Origin: Roseiflexaceae bacterium
GTDB taxonomy: Bacteria; Chloroflexota; Chloroflexia; Chloroflexales; Roseiflexaceae
Length of the DNA: 12,499 bases
Direction: 5' to 3'
Assembly (NCBI GenBank): GCA_014381165.1
Contig: JACMIM010000014.1
Location: forward strand, 1 to 12,499
In this document: positions 1-6,802 of the stretch, piece after piece
Layout of the letters: each line of letters begins with the position of its first letter
How positions within the stretch are numbered: the first letter of the stretch is position 1
Translations under genes and position numbers: made by a program
Notes under the pieces: generated by a model
What the model was told of the DNA's origin: nothing
Database searches by the model: none
Seen by the model: the letters and a program-made list of their open reading frames with translations, nothing else

Positions 1-288
1 ACTTTCATCATAACCATTATCTGGGTCAACGCTGTCCACGGGTATATCAAAGCTAATCTCATGCGGGCCACTTACGTTGGCAAGCGTAATATCTTCGCGT
101 AGTGAGCAAACCTTAGCCACAGCGGTGCTACACGTTGTTGCAGTTACCGCCAGTGTATTATTGAGCGCGGTATCCACCACATACACGGGGCCTGCCGCGA
201 GCACACTTGACGACGGAAACGCAGTGCCCAGCAATGTGACCAGCAGCAGACCTACGAGTGTCAGGGAGGCGAATCGACTACGGCGCAT
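1..288 (-). CDS. Secreted CSLREA-domain protein, N-terminal part (cut by window edge)
   Basis: The minus-strand frame is open from an ATG at 288-286 to the window edge, giving 96 residues. A strong Shine-Dalgarno AGGAG (300-296) lies 7 nt upstream. Residues 1-32 form a classic signal peptide: MRRSR basic start, a Leu/Val-rich core and an Ala-rich cleavage region near residues 30-32 (LAA). The mature part carries the signature CSLRE at residues 61-65, followed by DITLANVSG and an ISFDIP strand. This matches the CSLREA domain (consensus CSLREAI..AN.....TI.FDIPG), which is found at the N-terminus of exported repeat or beta-helix proteins in Chloroflexota and other filamentous bacteria. The rest of the protein lies outside the window, so its repeats and anchoring cannot be seen. 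It is divergent from dnaK and unrelated to it by function. The family call is firm; the role (adhesion, surface or matrix) is inference. Confidence 0.85.
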   Translation of the reverse strand, partial: MRRSRFASLTLVGLLLVTLLGTAFPSSSVLAAGPVYVVDTALNNTLAVTATTCSTAVAKVCSLREDITLANVSGPHEISFDIPVDSVDPDNGYDES

Positions 289-351
289 GATGGCGCTCCT
301 AAGCTTAACGGAGGGGAAAAAGGTATTCGGATTAAACGCTACTCTGAATGC

Positions 352-360
352 ATTTTAGCA
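352..360 (-). promoter_or_regulatory. Candidate extended -10 promoter of CSLREA gene
   Basis: On the minus strand the sequence reads TGCTAAAAT, an extended -10 (TGn plus a 5/6 match to TATAAT). It lies about 63 nt upstream of the ATG at 288. The -35 position (about 375-380) reads TCCGTG, a poor match, so the call rests on the extended -10 alone. Confidence 0.3.
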
Positions 361-541
361 CATTGCCGGTAGGACACGGATAGGACTGTAGTACCGACAT
401 TCTGGAGTTGACACGGTATAGCACGCGGTTGCATGTAGGCGACAGGCAACCAATGTGCTAGGCCAATCGCAACGCCTTACGGCCAGCGCCGCAGCCCAAC
501 GCGGCGAAAGACGCCATACTTTCTAACGCGGCTCTAGCAAA

Positions 542-570
542 TTTTCAGCGCGGTTTCGGTACACTATCAT
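542..570 (+). promoter_or_regulatory. Candidate sigma-70 promoter of dnaK
   Basis: TTTTCA (542-547) and TATCAT (565-570) are separated by exactly 17 bp, with 4/6 and 5/6 matches to the housekeeping consensus. The start of transcription would fall near 577, giving a leader of about 57 nt before dnaK. An overlapping alternative -10 is TACACT (560-565), preceded by CGG like TATACT upstream of cvpA, but it has no good -35. No HrcA/CIRCE operator overlaps it, so heat-shock control of this promoter is not evident from the sequence. Confidence 0.45.
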
Positions 571-633
571 TAGTACAAGTGGCATGGCGTTTCGCCCGCT
601 GCTTGCAGAACCAAACAAGAGGAGTTACTAGAC

Positions 634-2520
<1,887 letters not shown>

Positions 2521-2541
2521 TGCGGGTCTTGTGTCGGGGCT

Positions 2542-2570
2542 GTCGGGGCGGGTCTCGTGCCCGCCCCGAC
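2542..2570 (+). repeat. Perfect 11-bp-stem GC hairpin after dnaK
   Basis: GTCGGGGCGGG (2542-2552) pairs perfectly with CCCGCCCCGAC (2560-2570) around the loop TCTCGTG. No T-tract follows, so it is not a classical intrinsic terminator. It could still stop or protect the dnaK transcript 3' end, since it lies 21 nt past the stop. A degenerate partial copy of the left part, GCGGGTCTTGTG, lies just upstream at 2522-2533, suggesting a duplicated repeat unit. A related hairpin with a CTCGTG core follows the deacetylase gene at 8357-8376. Confidence 0.7.
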
Positions 2571-2633
2571 CGCCTGACGAATATTGTCATCAAGTGCTCA
2601 TCTCTGCCGGTAGCGTCGGCACAGGCCGTGCGG

Positions 2634-2639
2634 TATACT
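2634..2639 (+). promoter_or_regulatory. Candidate -10 element of cvpA
   Basis: TATACT, a 5/6 match to consensus, lies 37 nt upstream of the cvpA start. The -35 position at 17 bp spacing (2611-2616, TAGCGT) is weak. The hexamer is preceded by CGG, as is the TACACT motif upstream of dnaK. Confidence 0.35.
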
Positions 2640-2675
2640 CTTCAATCCGAGGAATTGAGCGCACGAGGTGGCCTT

Positions 2676-3188
2676 ATGGCAATGAATTTTATTGACATTC
2701 TGATCATAGCAGTTGTGATTGTCTCCGGTGTGCTAGGACTTTACTGGGGTATCATCCGTCAGATACTTTCGCTGGTCGGCCTGATCGCGGGGATCGTGCT
2801 TGCCGGTCGCTACGGGCCGAATGTTGCCGAGTGGCTATCGTCGTGTGTTCCCGACACGCGGGCGGTCGATATTATCGCGTTTGCGCTTGTAGTCATCGCC
2901 GTGAGTTCAGCGGCCTCGCTGCTGGCTTCGCTACTGCACCGCTTTGTCGGCTTGCTGTTTCTCGGTTGGGCCGATCACCTGCTTGGCGGGGTGCTGGGTC
3001 TGCTCCAAGGCGCGCTGACTGCAACTGTGCTGATCGCCGTGATTGCCGCCAACCCAACTGGCCAAATCAGCGCGGCGTTGCGTGATTCACAGTTCGCCGC
3101 GCCTGTGCTACAAAGCTTCGATGTTGTGCTGGCACTGATGCCGGAGGCCGTGCGCCAAAGCGCGGAGATTTTCCTCGGCGGCCTATAA
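2676..3188 (+). CDS. cvpA: CvpA family integral membrane protein
   Basis: A 170-residue polytopic inner-membrane protein of the CvpA family, named for its requirement in colicin V production and more generally linked to envelope integrity. Four hydrophobic segments are visible, at about 5-20, 27-44, 64-88 and 100-125. The family signature WADHLLGGVLGLLQGAL (98-114) matches the usual D..LGG..GL..G helix. The chosen ATG at 2676 (MAMNFIDIL) puts the protein at normal family length; an ATG six bases later (2682, MNFIDIL) is equally possible and gives better spacing (10 rather than 4 nt) to AGGTGG (2666-2671). The longer frame opening at 2520, overlapping the dnaK stop, would add a Pro/Arg-rich stretch encoded by the hairpin repeat and is unlikely. 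A terminator-like hairpin follows the stop codon. Confidence 0.85.
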   Translation: MAMNFIDILIIAVVIVSGVLGLYWGIIRQILSLVGLIAGIVLAGRYGPNVAEWLSSCVPDTRAVDIIAFALVVIAVSSAASLLASLLHRFVGLLFLGWADHLLGGVLGLLQGALTATVLIAVIAANPTGQISAALRDSQFAAPVLQSFDVVLALMPEAVRQSAEIFLGGL

Positions 3189-3194
3189 GCTGTG

Positions 3195-3216
3195 GCGGCG
3201 GCTTCGCCGTTGTTTT
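3195..3216 (+). terminator. Intrinsic terminator of cvpA
   Basis: CGGCG (3196-3200) pairs with CGCCG (3205-3209) around GCTT, extended by a G-T wobble, and is followed by the T-rich tract TTGTTTT (3210-3216). It begins 7 nt after the cvpA stop. Its T-tract overlaps the -35 box of the next promoter. Confidence 0.5.
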
Positions 3217-3242
3217 ACAGGCACTCGCGAATCTGGTAGAAT
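3214..3242 (+). promoter_or_regulatory. Sigma-70 promoter of rsfS
   Basis: TTTACA (3214-3219) and TAGAAT (3237-3242) are separated by exactly 17 bp, each a 5/6 match to consensus. This is the best-formed promoter in the window. Transcription would start near 3249, leaving a leader of 27 to 36 nt depending on which rsfS start is used. Confidence 0.7.
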
Positions 3243-3271
3243 CTGACTCAATTATCTAACCATTAAGAACT

Positions 3272-3281
3272 AGGGGTGATC
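3272..3281 (+). promoter_or_regulatory. Extended Shine-Dalgarno of rsfS
   Basis: AGGGGTGATC closely matches AGGAGGTGATC, the complement of the conserved 16S rRNA 3' end, and contains an uninterrupted GGTGATC. It overlaps the GTG (3276-3278) that would otherwise be the first start codon. Its last G lies 8 nt before an in-frame ATT at 3285-3287, which decides in favour of the later start. Confidence 0.55.
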
Positions 3282-3638
3282 ACCATTACTATTGAAGAGT
3301 CACATGCCCTCGCCCGCCGCGTGGTCGAGCTGGCCGAAGACAAGCAGGCGAGCGACATTGTGATGCTCGACTTAAAGCCGTTAAACACGATTGCCGATTA
3401 TTTTGTGATCTGCTCCGGCGAAAGTGACCGACAGCTCAAGGCGGTTCTGAACGCCATTGACGAAGGCCTTGAGATTGAGTTTGGCCGCAGTGGGCGCAAC
3501 GAAGGCACTCCTGAGACTGGCTGGGTGCTGCTTGACTATGGCGATGTCGTCGTTCACATCTTCTCGACAACGCAGCGTGAGTTCTACCGTCTTGAGCGCC
3601 TGTGGAACAAGGCAACGCCCGTCGTCGTTGTTCAATGA
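3276..3638 (+). CDS. rsfS: Ribosomal silencing factor RsfS
   Basis: RsfS (Iojap/DUF143 family) binds ribosomal protein uL14 on the 50S subunit and blocks subunit joining when nutrients are scarce. The 120-residue frame shows the family core: SDIVMLDL (26-33), DYFVICSGESDRQLKAV (41-57), and GWVLLDYGDVVVHIFSTTQREFYRLERLW (82-110). Length is typical. The start is uncertain. GTG at 3276 is buried inside what looks like the Shine-Dalgarno sequence. An in-frame ATT at 3285 has ideal spacing and would give a 117-residue protein starting M-T-I-E-E-S. An in-frame TAA at 3264 excludes anything further upstream, and the next ATG would remove conserved residues. The stop codon TGA overlaps the Shine-Dalgarno of the next small gene, so the two are probably translated together. 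Confidence 0.95.
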   Translation: MITITIEESHALARRVVELAEDKQASDIVMLDLKPLNTIADYFVICSGESDRQLKAVLNAIDEGLEIEFGRSGRNEGTPETGWVLLDYGDVVVHIFSTTQREFYRLERLWNKATPVVVVQ

Positions 3639-3647
3639 GGAACCGTT

Positions 3648-3830
3648 ATGACAAAGACAAACGGCATTTTAGTCTTCAGCCTTGGTGCCGCGCTCGGCAG
3701 TGCGCTTGGCATCATCCTCGGCTCGCTGCTCACATTCTGGATCGGCGAGGAAACGTTGCGGATCGCCCAACGCGGCTTGCGTCGGCTCACCAGTGGCGAT
3801 CAGCCGAATTTCGAGATGCTGCTTCAGTAA
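3648..3830 (+). CDS. Small single-helix membrane protein, unknown function
   Basis: A 60-residue product not recognised as any named family. It has a short polar start (MTKTNG), one hydrophobic segment at about 7-31 with small residues at regular spacing (G..LG.ALG..LGS, a glycine-zipper-like pattern that favours helix packing), and then a basic amphipathic stretch (RIAQRGLRRL, 38-47) and a short acidic tail. It is real because GAGGAA (3637-3642) lies 5 nt before its ATG and overlaps the rsfS stop codon, and because the frame has a clear protein-like pattern. It is cotranscribed with rsfS. A basic-region, one-helix protein of this kind could anchor something to the membrane, but that is inference only. 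The stop codon at 3828-3830 abuts the large inverted repeat. Confidence 0.75.
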   Translation: MTKTNGILVFSLGAALGSALGIILGSLLTFWIGEETLRIAQRGLRRLTSGDQPNFEMLLQ

Positions 3831-3900
3831 GGGCTAAGAGCTGAGGGCTGAGGGCTAAAGTTCCGAACACCTTAGCCCTCAGCCCTCAGCCCTTAGCCCT
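3830..3900. repeat. Inverted repeat of GGGCTRAG units, 29-bp arms
   Basis: The left arm (3830-3858) and right arm (3872-3900) are complementary at 28 of 29 positions around a 13-nt loop. Each arm is built of near-tandem 8-bp units of the form GGGCTGAG/GGGCTAAG. It sits exactly between convergent genes and could act as a bidirectional transcription stop, but no T-tract flanks it on either side. The right arm overlaps the 3' end of the moaDE fusion and encodes its last residues (RAKG and stop). A third, single-armed copy lies inside hisF (5170-5199). Confidence 0.85.
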
Positions 3901-4560
3901 ATCCTCCCCCACCCACTCGCTTGCGCCGTCGGCCCAAATCTCCTTTTTCCATATCGGCGCGATCTGCTTAATCCGATCCATGATCCATTCGGCTGCGGCA
4001 AAGGCTTCGTGGCGGTGCGGCGCAGCAACCACAATGATCACCGCCGCCTCGCCGATCGCCAGCCGCCCGACGCGGTGGTGAATGGCAATCTGGCCCGTGT
4101 TCCAGCGCCCGCGCGCATCGCCAGCGATTTCGCGTAGCACAGTGACCGCCATCTCCTGATAGGCCTGATACTCCAGCCAGGCCGTGGCCCGCCCGCCGAA
4201 GTTGTTGCGCGCCACACCGCAAAAGCTCACAATCGCACCCATGTCGGGCGATGCGACTAGGCTTTGCAGTGGCAGTGGGTCGAGCGCGGCCTCGGAAACC
4301 AGAAACAGCTCGGGTGCGCCACCACTTACCGGCGGAATGAACGCCACCTCGTCGCCCTCGCGCAGTTCGCTACCAAGTTCGCTCCACTGTTGATTGATCG
4401 CGTAGAGCATGCGCCCGCCATAGCCGGCTAGGCGCGGGTAGCGGCCCGCGATCGCCGCCCACAACGCGCCGACCGTGGCATGCTCGGCTAGTTCGAACTG
4501 CTCTGTCGCCTGCCCAGTCACCTCGCGGTGTGCGGCAAAATAGCGAACCGTGACAACCAT
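3886..4560 (-). CDS. moaDE: Fused molybdopterin synthase MoaD-MoaE
   Basis: Molybdopterin synthase puts two sulfurs into precursor Z (cPMP) during molybdenum cofactor synthesis. MoaD, a ubiquitin-like sulfur carrier, and MoaE, the catalytic subunit, are normally separate. Here they are one 224-residue chain. Residues 1-81 are MoaD-like (VTVRYFAAHREVTG start, LREGDEVAFIPPVSGG end), with the Gly80-Gly81 that must be a free C-terminus to carry thiocarboxylate. Residues 82-224 are MoaE-like: ELFLVSEAALD, GAIVSFCGVARNN (108-120), HRVGRLAIGE (162-171), and APIWKKE with the expected lysine pair 205-206. Such fusions (for example mycobacterial MoaX) are cleaved after the Gly-Gly. The start ATG has GAGGT at 8-nt spacing. 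The last four residues come from the flanking repeat, so the native end was probably altered. A MITE-like element lies 27 nt upstream; no Moco riboswitch is visible. Confidence 0.93.
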   Translation of the reverse strand: MVVTVRYFAAHREVTGQATEQFELAEHATVGALWAAIAGRYPRLAGYGGRMLYAINQQWSELGSELREGDEVAFIPPVSGGAPELFLVSEAALDPLPLQSLVASPDMGAIVSFCGVARNNFGGRATAWLEYQAYQEMAVTVLREIAGDARGRWNTGQIAIHHRVGRLAIGEAAVIIVVAAPHRHEAFAAAEWIMDRIKQIAPIWKKEIWADGASEWVGEDRAKG

Positions 4561-4587
4561 GACGTTCTACCTCATATTTGAGAACAA

Positions 4588-4748
4588 TAGGACTTACGCA
4601 GTTGGCGACTTCAGCCTGCGGCAACGTGGAAAAGCTAGCTTTTTGTTTCGCTTTTTGGTGCTTTGTACCAAAAAGCGAAATAATGCTGAGGTATTTCCTT
4701 GCCCACCGCAGGTGTAATGAAAGCTCTTGAGCAATTGCGTAAGTCCTA
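4588..4748 (-). mobile_element. MITE-like element, copy 1
   Basis: A non-coding 161-bp element with terminal inverted repeats TAGGACTTACGCA (4588-4600) and TGCGTAAGTCCTA (4736-4748), perfect over 13 bp and bounded by TA on both sides. This is as expected for a TA-targeting family such as IS630/Tc1 (inference). In the centre is a perfect 14-bp hairpin, 4646-4659 with 4667-4680, loop GCTTTGT. A second, diverged copy in the opposite orientation lies at 6803-6962. There is no transposase gene, so it would depend on an element elsewhere. It separates hisF from moaDE. Confidence 0.85.
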
Positions 4749-4752
4749 AACA

Positions 4753-4793
4753 AAAGACGAAAGACGAAAGTTTTTCTCTCGTCTTTCGTCTTT
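4753..4793 (-). terminator. Hairpin after hisF, possible terminator
   Basis: AAAGACGAAAGACGA (4753-4767) pairs perfectly with TCGTCTTTCGTCTTT (4779-4793), a 15-bp stem with an 11-nt loop. It lies 7 nt past the hisF stop. Read on the minus strand, the stem is followed by a T-rich run (CTTTTGTTTAGG), as in an intrinsic terminator, although the stem is AT-rich. The arms are themselves tandem GACGAAA repeats, so this may also be a repeat element. Confidence 0.5.
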
Positions 4794-4800
4794 CTGCTGG

Positions 4801-5610
4801 CTACCCCAGCCGCACTGGCACGCCGTGCTCGGCCAGGTACTGCTTTACATCGCGCACGCTGTATTCGCCAAAATGAAAGATCGAGGCGGCCAGCACTGCG
4901 TCGGCGTGGCCCTCGATCAGGCCCGCGCGCATATGCTCCAAGCTGCCTGCCCCGCCCGAGGCGATTACTGGCACACTGACCGCCGCCGAAACCGCTCGTA
5001 ACAGCGCAAGGTCGAAGCCGGCCTTGGTACCGTCGGCATCCATCGAGTTGATCACGATCTCGCCCGCGCCCAGCTCGACGCCGCGCCGCGCCCACGCGAT
5101 CGCATCCAGCCCGGTCGCCCGCGCGTTTGCGCCGGTGTGCGTGAACACATCCCAGCGTGCCTCCGGTGCAAGGGCTGAGGCTTGAGGGCTGCGGGCTGCA
5201 TCTTCTTGCCTGCGTCGCGCGTCGATCGAGAGCACGATGCACTGGCTGCCAAAGCGCTTTGCGCCATCCTCGATGATCTGTGGGTTCAGCACAGCGGCTG
5301 TGTTGACCGAAATTTTGTCGGCCCCGGCCCGTAGCATGCGGTACATATCCTCGCTACTGCGAATGCCGCCGCCAACAGTTAGCGGGATAAACACCTGCGC
5401 CGCAGTTCGCTCGACCACATCGATCATAATCGCGCGGTCGTCGCTGCTCGCCGTGATATCGTAAAATACCAGCTCGTCGGCACCGGCGGCATCGTAGGCG
5501 GCGGCCAGTTCGACCGGGTCGCCCGCGTCGCGGTGGTTGAGAAAAGCCACGCCCTTGACCACGCGGCCATTCTTGACATCCAGGCAGGGAATGATCCGGC
5601 GCTTGAGCAT
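4801..5610 (-). CDS. hisF: Imidazole glycerol phosphate synthase cyclase subunit HisF, with repeat-derived insertion
   Basis: HisF is the (beta-alpha)8-barrel subunit that uses ammonia from HisH to turn PRFAR into imidazole glycerol phosphate and AICAR, linking histidine and purine synthesis. Both catalytic aspartates are at their canonical positions, Asp11 (CLDVKNG) and Asp130 (LSIDARR). Phosphate-binding loops are intact: VGGGIRS (79-85) and SGGAGS (218-223). The length of 269 exceeds the usual ~251-258 because of an extra stretch at about 135-150 (QEDAARSPQASALAPE), encoded by a GGGCTGAGG-type repeat. It falls in the loop after strand 5 and keeps the frame, so the enzyme may still work. 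The ATG overlaps the upstream coiled-coil gene's TGA by one base (TGATG), with GAGGAG at 8-nt spacing, implying coupled translation. HisH and HisA are encoded nearby in the same direction. Confidence 0.97.
   Translation of the reverse strand: MLKRRIIPCLDVKNGRVVKGVAFLNHRDAGDPVELAAAYDAAGADELVFYDITASSDDRAIMIDVVERTAAQVFIPLTVGGGIRSSEDMYRMLRAGADKISVNTAAVLNPQIIEDGAKRFGSQCIVLSIDARRRQEDAARSPQASALAPEARWDVFTHTGANARATGLDAIAWARRGVELGAGEIVINSMDADGTKAGFDLALLRAVSAAVSVPVIASGGAGSLEHMRAGLIEGHADAVLAASIFHFGEYSVRDVKQYLAEHGVPVRLG
5170..5199 (+). repeat. GGGCTGAGG-type repeat inside hisF
   Basis: Compared without gaps, this 30-base stretch matches the left arm of the 3830-3900 inverted repeat (3829-3858) at 23 of 30 positions, including the blocks AAGGGCT, TGAGGGCTG and GGGCT. 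It lies in the coding region of hisF and translates, antisense to this orientation, as part of the extra loop at residues about 137-147. Confidence 0.7.
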
Positions 5611-6719
5611 CAGCTGCGCTCCTCGGAAATAATGCCCCGCTCAGCCTGATCGAGCTTGATGCGCTCGTATTGTTCGCGCACCGCGCCCAACAGCGTTTCG
5701 ACCACCTGCATATCACGCTGTTCCAGGATACTGAGATGCGCGGCATGTTCGCGCGAGACTCCCTCTATCCGTCCGTTGGTGCGCAGCAGGCGTTGGTCGA
5801 TTTCGCGCACCAGGCTGTCAACGCGCTCCAGCCAACTATTCAGCTGGCGCAGCTGGTGCTCGTCGGCCTCCTGAATGGCCAGCACCTTTTCCTCCTGCTG
5901 GTGGCGCACATCTTCGAGCCGCTCTTGGCTGAGCAAAAATTGCTCGCTGGCTTGCCGGTCGACGCGCTTGATCTCGGCATTCACTTCAAGCAGGCGGCCA
6001 TCGAGCGCGGCGACTTGCCCTGGCAGCATTTCGGCAAATAGGTCGATCTGCTGGCGAATCTCGTCAAGGCGCACGATCCGGCTGTTGTGATCGTCGAGCA
6101 CGCTGCGCATATCGGCCACCAACTGCTGCGCCTCGATCGCCTGGCGACGCAGGCTCTGCTTTTCGACCTGAAGATCCTCGGACACCTTGCGAATCTCGGC
6201 GCGGGCGCTATCGTCGGCAGCGTACAGCGCGTCGAAGCGACCAACCACGCCACGGTGACGGTCATCGACCTCTTTAATTTGGGCGTACCAACTGTGGGTC
6301 GATTGCTCCAGCTCCTCGATCCGCAGCAGCCAGCCCGCCACATGGTCGCGGTCGGACTTACGGGCCTCGTTCAACTGGTGAATCTGGGCGTGGATCTCGC
6401 GCAACGGCTTGGTGCTTTCCTCGGCGCGCACCAGCACGTTTGCTACATCTTTGCGCAGGCTCGTAATATCGCGCCGGTAGCTCTCCAGCGCTGTGGTAAT
6501 CTCCTGGCGCTGGCGGTCGTGGGCGGCCTCAAGCTGTGTCGCGCTGCCCTCGACCTTACGTACTTGTTCCATAGCCCAGTTGTACTTGCTGGTCTGTTCC
6601 TTGAGCGCGCGGCGCAGCTCGTCGATCTGCCCCTGAAGGTAGACCATCTGCGACTGTTCGGCGGCGCGAGTGCGCTCTTCATCGTATTTGTTGGTGATCT
6701 TTTGGGCTGGGTTCGACAT
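5610..6719 (-). CDS. Long coiled-coil protein of unknown function
   Basis: The 369-residue product is not recognised as a named family. Nearly the whole chain shows coiled-coil character: heptad-like spacing of Leu/Ile/Val, abundant Glu, Arg and Gln, and only three prolines (4, 105, 233), which mark possible breaks between helices. There is no signal peptide, membrane segment or catalytic motif, so it is probably a cytoplasmic rod-like protein. It overlaps hisF by one base (TGATG) and is therefore cotranslated with it, yet nothing in it suggests a histidine-synthesis role. GGAG 5 nt before the ATG supports the start. A TAGAAT -10-like sequence on the minus strand (6750-6745) may give it its own promoter, which would also drive hisF now that a MITE-like element separates both from hisA. 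A scaffold, cytoskeletal or chromosome-associated role is possible, but inference only. Confidence 0.85.
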   Translation of the reverse strand: MSNPAQKITNKYDEERTRAAEQSQMVYLQGQIDELRRALKEQTSKYNWAMEQVRKVEGSATQLEAAHDRQRQEITTALESYRRDITSLRKDVANVLVRAEESTKPLREIHAQIHQLNEARKSDRDHVAGWLLRIEELEQSTHSWYAQIKEVDDRHRGVVGRFDALYAADDSARAEIRKVSEDLQVEKQSLRRQAIEAQQLVADMRSVLDDHNSRIVRLDEIRQQIDLFAEMLPGQVAALDGRLLEVNAEIKRVDRQASEQFLLSQERLEDVRHQQEEKVLAIQEADEHQLRQLNSWLERVDSLVREIDQRLLRTNGRIEGVSREHAAHLSILEQRDMQVVETLLGAVREQYERIKLDQAERGIISEERS

Positions 6720-6731
6720 ACACTCTCCGGA

Positions 6732-6794
6732 TTGCAGATTTCTAATTCTATGGATAATCTGTCATCTGTAGTCTGCAATAGTAACAATCTGCAA
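6732..6794. repeat. CAGATT-type inverted repeat upstream of coiled-coil gene
   Basis: TTGCAGATT (6732-6740) is repeated inverted as AATCTGCAA (6786-6794), with further AATCTG, ATCTGTAG and GTCTGCAA words between. Related wording (TGTAGATTACAGATTG) occurs between mutY and the K+ channel gene at about 10481-10496. The region is lower in GC than the genes and carries the probable -10 of the coiled-coil gene. Confidence 0.45.
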
Positions 6795-6802
6795 CAGTAA
6801 TA

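Larger units (their letters stand above)
289..633. other. 345-bp divergent intergenic region (CSLREA gene / dnaK)
   Basis: No convincing coding sequence was found here on either strand; the ORF at 77-358 on the plus strand is antisense shadow of the CSLREA gene. The region holds the dnaK promoter candidate and RBS near its right end. Near its left end is an extended -10 (TGCTAAAAT, minus strand, 360-352) suitable for the CSLREA gene, with no good -35. A 6-bp GC hairpin (487-492 with 501-506) and an imperfect 11-bp inverted repeat (355-365 with 451-461) are present. A canonical CIRCE operator (TTAGCACTC-N9-GAGTGCTAA) is absent. Confidence 0.6.

Noticed and set aside
408..437. Perfect TTGACA (408-413) as a dnaK -35
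   Set aside because: No acceptable -10 lies 16-18 bp downstream (best is CATGTA), and the TTTTCA/TATCAT pair closer to dnaK is better.
3831..3900. CRISPR-like or tandem repeat array
   Set aside because: The 8-bp units are adjacent without spacers and arranged as a palindrome, so this is an inverted repeat and not an array.
4561..4800. Molybdenum cofactor riboswitch or his attenuator upstream of moaDE
   Set aside because: The space is taken up by the MITE-like element and the hisF hairpin; no Moco-riboswitch arrangement or His-codon leader peptide is visible.
4370..5242. 290-residue minus-strand frame running from hisF through the MITE into moaDE
   Set aside because: It crosses the element and uses the wrong frame of both hisF and moaDE; it is Arg/Cys-rich and shadow-like.
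6087..6800. 237-residue plus-strand frame antisense to the coiled-coil gene
   Set aside because: The opposite strand has a coherent coiled-coil pattern, a Shine-Dalgarno and coupling to hisF; the plus frame has no support.
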